Below are positions 1 to 5,402 of a stretch of 6,497 bases of DNA, piece after piece; the stretch's first letter is position 1, and each line of letters starts with the position of its first letter. The stretch spans positions 1-6,497 of the forward strand of contig JALSQC010000410.1 in the NCBI GenBank assembly GCA_026985625.1. The letters run 5' to 3'. Source of the stretch: Bacteroidales bacterium. GTDB lineage: Bacteria > Bacteroidota > Bacteroidia > Bacteroidales > JAFGXI01. The notes beneath the pieces are model-generated. The model saw nothing but the letters and a program-made list of their open reading frames with translations. It did not search any database and was not told the origin of the DNA. The position numbers and the translations under genes are program-made.

Positions 1-1
1 A

Positions 2-1741
2 TCGGGAAACTCAGTGAGTTTTATAATGAAACACGAAAAAATATCATATCCCGAAGCATTAAAATATTTAGCAAAAAAATACCACATAACAATAGAAGAA
101 AAACAACTAACAGAGGAAGAAAAACAACAAAAAACCGAACGCGAAAGTCTGCTTATTATTACAAAATTTGCCCAAAAATATTTTACCGATAACTTATTTA
201 ATACAAAAGAAGGTATAGCTATAGGACTATCGTACCTTAAAGAACGTGGTTTTTCCGAACAAACTATAAAAAAATTTAATCTCGGCTATGCATTAGAAGC
301 TAACGGTGCTTTTACACATCACGCAAAAACAAAAGGGTATAAAATAGATTTGTTGGTTAAAACAGGCTTGTCGATAAAAGGTAACAACAAGTATTTCGAC
401 CGTTTTGCAGGACGAGTAATATTTCCCATTTATAACGTTGCAGGAAACGTTATTGGCTTTGGAGGCAGAATATTACAAAACAATAAAAAAACAGCAAAAT
501 ATTTAAACTCTCCCGAGTCGGATATATACCATAAAAGTCAAGTACTTTTTGGATTAAATCTAGCAAAAAAATCTATAATCGAAAAAGATAATTGCATACT
601 TGTCGAAGGTTATACCGACGTTATATCAATGCACCAATCAGGAGTAAATAACGTAATATCATCGTCGGGAACATCGCTTACAACAGACCAAATTAAATTA
701 ATAAAACGATTTACAAAAAATATTACAATTATGTATGATGGCGATACTGCCGGAATAAAAGCAATTTTAAGAGGCATCGATATGATTATTCCCCAAGACA
801 TAAATGTAAAAATAATTAAATTACCTTTAGGCGAAGACCCTGACTCGTTTGCTCAAAAAACATCACAAAACAAACTATTAGAATTTATAAATAACGAGGC
901 GGTAGATTTTATAAAATTTAAAACAAAATTATTAATAGACGAAACAAAAAACGACCCCGTAAGCCGTTCAAATGCAATATCGGATATTATAAAATCAATA
1001 TCTTTAATACCCGATAATATTACACGTTCAATATACATAAATCAATGCAGTAAAGACCTTAAAATAAACGAAGAAGTTATTTTTACCGAAGTTAGAAAAA
1101 AAATACTATCGCGATTAAAACTACAAAAACCCATTACCGAAAACATAAAACAACCAAAAACAAACAAACAAACACAATTTGTTACTAACAACACAAATAC
1201 AAAGCTTAAAAATTACGAAAAAGAATTAATATATTATTTAATAAAATTCGGAAACAAAAAAATTAAAATTAAAATAAATAACGAAATAAAAGAAACAAAA
1301 GTCGCCAACTTTATAATAAATAGTATATTAAACGATAATTTAACATTAGAAAATACTTATTATAAACAAATATTTAACGAGGCACATAATCTTATTAAAC
1401 AAAACAAAGACGTAACATTAAACCACTTTACTCAACATCAAAATATTGATATTAGCACACAATCAATTAATATTACAAATAACTTGTATGAACTAAGCAA
1501 AATACATGAAAAACGAGGAAATAAAATTATTCCCGAAAACTATTTGTTAAGCGATAAAGTATCAAAAGCAATAATAAGTTATAAAGCCGAGGTTGTAATT
1601 ATTACTATAAACAAAATTACAAAAGAAATAGAAAAAGAAACCAACGACGAAAAATTAGAATCATTAATAAAAACATTAACAAAACTAAACGACTTAAAAA
1701 TAAAACTATCCAAACATTTAAAAAGAACTATAATAAATTAA
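2..1741 (+). CDS. dnaG: DNA primase DnaG, partial (5' end outside window)
   Basis: DnaG makes the short RNA primers that start leading- and lagging-strand DNA synthesis, working with the replicative helicase DnaB at the fork. The reading frame is open to the left edge: the first codons read S-G-N-S-V-S-F-I-M-K-H-E, matching the segment just after the last zinc cysteines of the CHC2 domain. Roughly 70 N-terminal residues are therefore missing, and the GTG at 14 is an internal Val codon. Counting from that codon, the basic RNA-polymerase motif YFDRFAGRVIFP is at 127-138 and FGGR at 149-152. The TOPRIM metal-binding motifs follow: EGYTD at 198-202, SGTSLT at 218-223 and YDGDTAG at 241-247, then GEDPD at 273-277; the catalytic Glu and Asp residues are present. 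After about residue 370 comes a K/N/Q/T-rich linker and a divergent, mostly helical C-terminal region, expected to be the helicase-binding part. The total would be about 650 aa, normal for Bacteroidota. The gene ends against a convergent neighbour, with no terminator visible. Confidence 0.96.
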   Translation, partial: SGNSVSFIMKHEKISYPEALKYLAKKYHITIEEKQLTEEEKQQKTERESLLIITKFAQKYFTDNLFNTKEGIAIGLSYLKERGFSEQTIKKFNLGYALEANGAFTHHAKTKGYKIDLLVKTGLSIKGNNKYFDRFAGRVIFPIYNVAGNVIGFGGRILQNNKKTAKYLNSPESDIYHKSQVLFGLNLAKKSIIEKDNCILVEGYTDVISMHQSGVNNVISSSGTSLTTDQIKLIKRFTKNITIMYDGDTAGIKAILRGIDMIIPQDINVKIIKLPLGEDPDSFAQKTSQNKLLEFINNEAVDFIKFKTKLLIDETKNDPVSRSNAISDIIKSISLIPDNITRSIYINQCSKDLKINEEVIFTEVRKKILSRLKLQKPITENIKQPKTNKQTQFVTNNTNTKLKNYEKELIYYLIKFGNKKIKIKINNEIKETKVANFIINSILNDNLTLENTYYKQIFNEAHNLIKQNKDVTLNHFTQHQNIDISTQSINITNNLYELSKIHEKRGNKIIPENYLLSDKVSKAIISYKAEVVIITINKITKEIEKETNDEKLESLIKTLTKLNDLKIKLSKHLKRTIIN

Positions 1742-2085
1742 TTTTTATATTTAATCTTCTTACCTTTCTTATTAAAATAAAATACATCGTTATCTTTTGT
1801 AACTTTAAATGTATTATTGTTTATTCTTTTAATAACATTATATTCAAAAGGAATTATAATCTCGTCTTTATAATTAATAACACCAAATTTATTTTTAAAT
1901 TTAACAATGGCTAAATTATTAATAAACTCATGTGCCTCGGCATATTTATAAGGAATTACAATTTTATTCTGATTATTTACATATCCTTTAATACCCAAAG
2001 CATTTTCAACTACAGTAAGATTTTGCGAAAAAGCAAATGGCGAAGCTAATAAAAATAATATTATAAAATAGAATAATTTTTTCAT
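1738..2085 (-). CDS. Small secreted WG-repeat protein
   Basis: This 115-aa protein begins with a typical signal peptide: MKK, a hydrophobic core, and a likely signal peptidase I cut after A-F-S near residue 20. The mature part is built from WG-like beta repeats. The first, residues 31-54, contains KGYVNNQNKIVIPYKY; the second, residues 65-88, contains FGVINYKDEIIIPFEY; a degenerate third, at about 100-115, has FYFNKKGKKI. This is the G-[YV]-[IV]-[ND]-x-x-x-x-[IV]-IP-x-x-Y pattern of the WG_beta_rep family, whose members are common in Bacteroidota and mostly uncharacterised, so no function is claimed. With only two to three repeats it is short for the family and unlikely to form a complete propeller alone. 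The ATG at 2083-2085 sits directly before the signal peptide and has no Shine-Dalgarno sequence. The stop interlocks with that of dnaG on the other strand, so its transcript probably runs antisense into dnaG. No TAnnTTTG box is seen upstream on this strand. Confidence 0.85.
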   Translation of the reverse strand: MKKLFYFIILFLLASPFAFSQNLTVVENALGIKGYVNNQNKIVIPYKYAEAHEFINNLAIVKFKNKFGVINYKDEIIIPFEYNVIKRINNNTFKVTKDNDVFYFNKKGKKIKYKN

Positions 2086-2247
2086 AATATGTTAGTTATA
2101 AAATTATTTATGATTACTAATTATATGTAAAAATATGTATTTTTTTTACAACATACAAACTTTTTTAAAATCAGTATATAAAACATATCTGTATATAATA
2201 ATTTTTATACATTTGCATAAAATAAAAAAAACTAAAAATATATTATA
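2086..2247. other. Divergent intergenic region, WG protein / PLP enzyme
   Basis: This 162-base, very A/T-rich spacer lies between divergently transcribed genes. It holds one convincing plus-strand -7 box (listed separately) and long A and T tracts. On the minus strand I find no exact TAnnTTTG. The nearest candidate there is a TACATAT-like box behind a TTG, which is too weak to annotate in such A/T-rich DNA. No small ORF, tRNA or convincing hairpin is visible. Confidence 0.6.
2208..2215 (+). promoter_or_regulatory. Bacteroidota-type -7 promoter box (TACATTTG)
   Basis: TACATTTG fits the TAnnTTTG -7 consensus of the primary sigma factor in Bacteroidota. It lies 32 bases before the ATG at 2248 and would start transcription near 2221-2224, leaving an A-rich leader of about 25 bases without Shine-Dalgarno. 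No TTTG is found at the usual -33 distance, so the call rests on one box plus its position. Confidence 0.5.
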
Positions 2248-3429
2248 ATGGATACAAAAAATAGCGGTTTTGACACAAAATTAATTCATGCCGGAGATTT
2301 TCACGAAGAATTTGGAGCAGCAGTAGTTCCTATTTATCAAACATCAACATTTGCATTTAAAAATGCACAACATGGAGCCGATTTATTTGCAGGAAAAGAA
2401 AAAGGATACATCTATACACGTATAGGAAATCCAACAATTGATGCACTAGAAAATAAATTAGCCCAATTAGAAAATGGTTATCGAGGAGTAGTAATGGCAT
2501 CAGGAATGTCGGCAGTAACAACACTTTATGCCGCATTGTTAAAACAAGGCGACCATATGATTAGCACCGGAGCCGTATACGGACCAAGCCGTGCAGTTAT
2601 GGAAAGCATATTTGCCGATTTTGGTGTAGAATCAACCTATACCGATACATCGCTAATAGAAAATATCGAAAAAGCAATTAAACCAAACACAAAACTATTA
2701 TATTTAGAAACACCTGCAAACCCAACCATACAATTAACCGATATTAAAAAAGCATCGGAGCTTGCTCACAAACATAATATATTAGTTTGTGTAGATAATA
2801 CATTTTCAAGTCCTTATTTACAACGACCATTAGATTTGGGAGCCGATATTGTTTTACATTCGTTAACAAAATTTATAAACGGTCATGCCGACATTGTTGG
2901 AGGAGCATTAATAGCAAAAGACGAACAAGTTTACGCTAAACTTCGAAAAACAATGACATATATGGGAGGAAACATGGACCCACATCAAGCATATATGGTT
3001 ATTCGTGGAGTAAAAACATTAAGTTTACGTATAGAAAAAGCTCAAGAAAATGCTCAAAAAATAGCAGAATATCTCGAAAATCACCCAAAAATTGAATGGA
3101 TAAAATATCCCGGACTAAAATCTTTTGCTCAACACGAACTTGCAAAAGAACAAATGAGCGGTTTTGGCTCAATGATAAGCTTTGGAGTTAAAGGCGGCTT
3201 AAAAGGCGGAAAAATATTAATGGATAATGTTAAACTTGCATTACTTGCTGTTTCGTTAGGCGGAGTAGAAACATTAATACAACATCCTGCATCAATGACA
3301 CACGCAGCATTATCAAAAGAAGAACGATTACAAGCCGATATTACCGACGAATTAGTTAGATTCTCGGTAGGTATCGAAAATGTTGACGATATTATTGCCG
3401 ACTTAGACCAAGCATTAGAAAAAATATAA
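2248..3429 (+). CDS. PLP-dependent Cys/Met metabolism enzyme, methionine gamma-lyase-like
   Basis: This complete 393-aa cytosolic enzyme belongs to the Cys/Met metabolism PLP family (fold type I), whose members cleave or exchange the gamma substituent of methionine, cystathionine or acylated homoserine. Visible active-site elements are YTRIGNP at 56-62 (Tyr and Arg that reach the PLP phosphate of the neighbouring subunit), SGM at 86-88, Tyr111 stacking on PLP, VDNTF at 182-186 with Asp183 bound to the PLP nitrogen, the Schiff-base lysine Lys208 in SLTKFING, and Arg371 in RFSVGIE for the substrate carboxylate. Overall, and especially in the C-terminal half (QMSGFGSMISF, LIQHPASMTH, VEDIIADL-like end), it resembles bacterial methionine gamma-lyases. 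However, Tyr111 is followed by G-P where those enzymes have G-C, their K-D pair before MTGA is absent, and SLGGVE replaces SLGDAE. Cystathionine gamma-lyase or gamma-synthase, or O-acetylhomoserine sulfhydrylase, therefore remain possible. The gene is monocistronic, with its own promoter box and terminator. Confidence 0.9.
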   Translation: MDTKNSGFDTKLIHAGDFHEEFGAAVVPIYQTSTFAFKNAQHGADLFAGKEKGYIYTRIGNPTIDALENKLAQLENGYRGVVMASGMSAVTTLYAALLKQGDHMISTGAVYGPSRAVMESIFADFGVESTYTDTSLIENIEKAIKPNTKLLYLETPANPTIQLTDIKKASELAHKHNILVCVDNTFSSPYLQRPLDLGADIVLHSLTKFINGHADIVGGALIAKDEQVYAKLRKTMTYMGGNMDPHQAYMVIRGVKTLSLRIEKAQENAQKIAEYLENHPKIEWIKYPGLKSFAQHELAKEQMSGFGSMISFGVKGGLKGGKILMDNVKLALLAVSLGGVETLIQHPASMTHAALSKEERLQADITDELVRFSVGIENVDDIIADLDQALEKI

Positions 3430-3448
3430 TATAAAAATTTATAATCGT

Positions 3449-3490
3449 AACAGTCGTATTAAAACATGTTTGATGCGACTGTTTTTTTTT
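3449..3490 (+). terminator. Intrinsic terminator after the PLP enzyme gene
   Basis: The arms AACAGTCGTAT (3449-3459) and ATGCGACTGTT (3473-3483) form an 11-bp stem with one G-T wobble. The loop contains a further small palindrome, AAACATGTTT. The 3' arm runs into nine Ts (3482-3490), the classical rho-independent layout in the plus direction, beginning about 20 bases after the stop at 3429. Confidence 0.9.
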
Positions 3491-3503
3491 GGCATATTCT
3501 TTG
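3469..3503 (+). promoter_or_regulatory. Possible promoter of the DUF4476 gene, overlapping the terminator
   Basis: TATTCTTTG at 3495-3503 resembles the Bacteroidota -7 box TAnnTTTG with one extra base. A TTTG at 3469-3472 lies 22 bases upstream, in the loop and inner arm of the preceding terminator, at about the distance expected for a -33 element. It would start transcription near 3510. Both boxes are imperfect or short, so this is a tentative call supported mainly by the need for a start between the terminator and the gene. Confidence 0.3.
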
Positions 3504-3522
3504 TCTTTTATTTAAAAAAAAC

Positions 3523-3527
3523 GGAGG
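3523..3527 (+). promoter_or_regulatory. Strong Shine-Dalgarno (GGAGG) that fixes the DUF4476 start
   Basis: GGAGG lies 8 bases before the ATG at 3536, textbook spacing. The other three complete genes with visible starts, and the partial one at the right end, have no such motif, as is normal for Bacteroidota. GAGG (3524-3527) could also pair with CCTT (3532-3535) across an AACG loop, which would cover it. Confidence 0.7.
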
Positions 3528-3535
3528 AACGCCTT

Positions 3536-4201
3536 ATGAAAAAAATTACTATTTTATTACTCGCATTATCTATTTTATTATCATCAAAAAGTTTTGCATC
3601 TAAACTAAAAGTTTATTCTTTTGACAACAGCTTAATTAAAGTTGTTATTGATAATAGAGTTTATACCGGCTTTTCGAGATTTGTAAACTTAAACAGATTA
3701 TCACCTGGAATACACAATATAAAAATATTAAAACTACAACCTTACGGAATGAGATTAAACCCTAAGTCTAAAATAGCTTATAGAGGAATAATTAGAGTTC
3801 CTGCAAATTCAAATGTTATTGTTAAACTTAACCGATTTCGCGATTTAGATATAGAAATTACTCGTTATCAAAATTTATGCGAGCAAGAATATTATAACGA
3901 TAACAACATTTGTAATTCCGGTATTCAAAATATAAACAACTTGTTATATATTATAGACAAAGCATCGTTTGATAATGATAAACTCACAATTGCACGTCAA
4001 GCCGTAAGACAAAACGGAGTATATGCAAATCAAGTTTTACAAATAATGGATATGTTTAATTTTGAATCTACTAAACTTAAATTTGCAAAATTTGCTTACA
4101 AATATTGTATCGACCGTAATAACTATTATATGGTTAATCAGGGATTTTCGTTTAACAGTTCTATAAAAAGTTTAGATAATTATATTTACCGTAATTTTTA
4201 A
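3536..4201 (+). CDS. Secreted DUF4476-domain protein
   Basis: This 221-aa exported protein of unknown function starts at the ATG at 3536. The reading frame is open further upstream to a TTG at 3470, but that extension lies in the terminator and encodes a Phe-rich stretch; the GGAGG at 3523 and the signal peptide (residues 1 to about 21, likely cut after F-A near 21) support the internal ATG. Residues 22-110 look like a small beta-sandwich, with alternating hydrophobic residues, LSPGIHNIKILK at 55-66 and a later Val/Ile-rich pair of strands; this has a PEGA-like flavour but no family is assigned. Two cysteines (115 and 126) sit in the following linker. Residues about 136-218 match DUF4476: SFDNDKLTIARQAV, NQVLQIMDMFNFESTKLKFAKFAY, then NNYYMVNQGFSFNSSI. 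DUF4476 proteins are widespread in Bacteroidota and mostly exported; their role is not known to me. It is flanked by terminators on both sides and so is probably transcribed alone. Confidence 0.88.
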   Translation: MKKITILLLALSILLSSKSFASKLKVYSFDNSLIKVVIDNRVYTGFSRFVNLNRLSPGIHNIKILKLQPYGMRLNPKSKIAYRGIIRVPANSNVIVKLNRFRDLDIEITRYQNLCEQEYYNDNNICNSGIQNINNLLYIIDKASFDNDKLTIARQAVRQNGVYANQVLQIMDMFNFESTKLKFAKFAYKYCIDRNNYYMVNQGFSFNSSIKSLDNYIYRNF

Positions 4202-4240
4202 ATCAAAATAAAGGAAAGCACAGATTTAAATAATTACGTT

Positions 4241-4273
4241 AGGCTGTTCAAAAAAAAAGAGCAGCCTTTTTTT
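4241..4273 (+). terminator. Intrinsic terminator after the DUF4476 gene
   Basis: AGGCTGTTC (4241-4249) pairs with GAGCAGCCT (4259-4267), a 9-bp stem with one T-G wobble around a nine-A loop, followed by a T run from 4267 to 4273. Only the plus direction has a U tract. The run overlaps the first two bases of the stop codon of the convergent corA gene at 4272, so the hairpin also lies directly downstream of corA and may help to end that transcript. Confidence 0.88.
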
Positions 4274-5219
4274 ACAACCATTTTTTCTTTCTAAAAATAA
4301 GTAATGTTACCAATGCCGATAAAAGCATAAGAATTAAAGCAATAGCATACCCGTATTTAAAATGTAATTCAGGCATAAATTTAAAATTCATACCATAAAT
4401 ACTGGCTATTAGTGTTGGAGGCATAAATAATACAGTAGCAACAGTAAATATTTTAATAATTTTATTTTGTTCTATATCAATAAGTCCTAAAAATGTATCT
4501 TGCAAATATTCCAAACGCTCAAAACTAAAAGAATTATGGTCTATAAGCGAGCCAATATCTTTTATCATAATCCTTATAAGATCATACGATGTTTTAGGAA
4601 AAAACTCACTTTTTAAAATTGCAGACATTACACGTTGCTTATCAATAATATTTTCTCTAAGCAACATAGTAGTTTCTTGATGATGAGTAATTTTTATAAT
4701 AATTTTTTCGTCTAGATATTTTTCTACGGTAATTTGTTTTGATATTTTAGAAATATCTCTTGCTAAAGCTTCTAATAAATCGGCATCTAAATCAATTCTT
4801 GTTTCAAAAAGACTTAAAAAAACATCAAAACCACTAATCTTAGTCCGTGCCGATGCCAAAATTTTTTTAGAAGTATCATCAAAAGCTTTTAATTTAACAT
4901 TTCGATACGAGATTAAAATTCTATTTTTAATAATAAATGATACAGGCTCATTATGATATTCATTATTCGAGTTTTTAACTAAAAAATTTGAATTTGCAAA
5001 AATTTCATCTTCGGTTTCAAAATAACGACTCGAACTTTCTATCTCTTCTGACTCTTGACGGGTTTGTAATTTAATATCTAAAAATTCCTCTACATCTTTT
5101 TTTTCTTCTTCAGATGCAAATAAAATATCAATCCATAAAATTTTATCAAAAGTTAAACTTTTATCAAGGTAATTGATATTTAAAAGTTTATTATTTTTTA
5201 AAAAAGTTACATTAACCAT
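4272..5219 (-). CDS. corA: CorA-family Mg2+/Co2+ transport protein
   Basis: CorA forms a homopentameric inner-membrane channel that brings Mg2+ (also Co2+ or Ni2+) into the cytoplasm, gated by Mg2+ bound to its cytosolic domain. The 315-aa protein has the family layout. An acidic N-terminal alpha/beta cytosolic domain spans about 1-140 and has Glu-rich stretches at 37-45 and 57-72. Long helices follow at about 143-255. The first membrane segment, about 256-275, contains FMPPTLIASIYGMNF with the signature GMN at 276-278, and the periplasmic loop carries FMPEL at 281-285, the usual MPEL position. The second membrane segment spans about 291-309, and the basic tail ends KKKWL, also typical. Length and signature are normal, so the protein looks intact. 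The ATG at 5217-5219 has no Shine-Dalgarno and lies very near a promoter box. Specific ion preference cannot be read from the sequence. Confidence 0.96.
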   Translation of the reverse strand: MVNVTFLKNNKLLNINYLDKSLTFDKILWIDILFASEEEKKDVEEFLDIKLQTRQESEEIESSSRYFETEDEIFANSNFLVKNSNNEYHNEPVSFIIKNRILISYRNVKLKAFDDTSKKILASARTKISGFDVFLSLFETRIDLDADLLEALARDISKISKQITVEKYLDEKIIIKITHHQETTMLLRENIIDKQRVMSAILKSEFFPKTSYDLIRIMIKDIGSLIDHNSFSFERLEYLQDTFLGLIDIEQNKIIKIFTVATVLFMPPTLIASIYGMNFKFMPELHFKYGYAIALILMLLSALVTLLIFRKKKWL

Positions 5220-5227
5220 AACACCGG

Positions 5228-5235
5228 CAAAAGTA
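5228..5235 (-). promoter_or_regulatory. Possible corA -7 promoter box (TACTTTTG), near-leaderless
   Basis: On the minus strand, TACTTTTG fits TAnnTTTG exactly and ends 8 bases before the corA ATG. With the usual distance from the box to the start point, transcription would begin within a few bases of the start codon, giving a nearly leaderless mRNA. No -33 TTTG is evident at 17-23 bases upstream, and chance matches are possible in such DNA. Confidence 0.35.
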
Positions 5236-5293
5236 AAAAATATATATTATAAAAAAGTTTTATTTAAAAAAAATATACATATAAATATAAATT

Positions 5294-5318
5294 TAACTTT
5301 TGTATTAACTCAAAGTTA
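5294..5318. repeat. Short inverted repeat between divergent promoters
   Basis: The arms TAACTTT (5294-5300) and AAAGTTA (5312-5318) are perfect inverted copies around an 11-base spacer, centred between the two divergent genes. A dimeric regulator site is conceivable, but 7-bp A/T-rich arms also arise by chance. Confidence 0.25.
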
Positions 5319-5368
5319 TTAAATATTAAATACGTATTTTCCCGTAGTAAAATGTTTTATTTTTTTTA

Positions 5369-5376
5369 TATCTTTG
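5369..5376 (+). promoter_or_regulatory. Bacteroidota-type -7 promoter box (TATCTTTG)
   Basis: TATCTTTG is an exact TAnnTTTG match, 26 bases before the ATG at 5403. Transcription would start near 5382-5385, giving a leader of about 20 bases with no Shine-Dalgarno. No clear -33 TTTG is present at the expected distance. Confidence 0.55.
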
Positions 5377-5402
5377 TTAAGATAATCAAAAATTGTAATA
5401 CA

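Larger units (their letters stand above)
5220..5402. other. Divergent intergenic region, corA / tail-fibre-like gene
   Basis: This 183-base A/T-rich spacer lies between two divergent genes. It contains a -7 box for each direction and one short inverted repeat between them (all listed separately). No small ORF with a credible start, no RNA gene and no terminator is visible. It has no recognisable Mg2+ riboswitch structure ahead of corA; if the corA box is used, the leader would be too short to hold one. Confidence 0.6.

Noticed and set aside
14..16. GTG as the start codon of the primase
   Set aside because: The frame is open to the left edge and the preceding codons (S-G-N-S) continue the conserved zinc-domain end, so this is an internal Val codon.
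610..1038. Two minus-strand open frames (610-801 and 853-1038)
   Set aside because: Both lie antisense to the conserved TOPRIM and following region of dnaG, lack a ribosome site and resemble no family.
3470..3535. Longer start (TTG 3470) for the DUF4476 protein
   Set aside because: The extension lies within the terminator and its T tract, would place a Phe-rich stretch before a standard signal peptide, and ignores the GGAGG set for the ATG at 3536.
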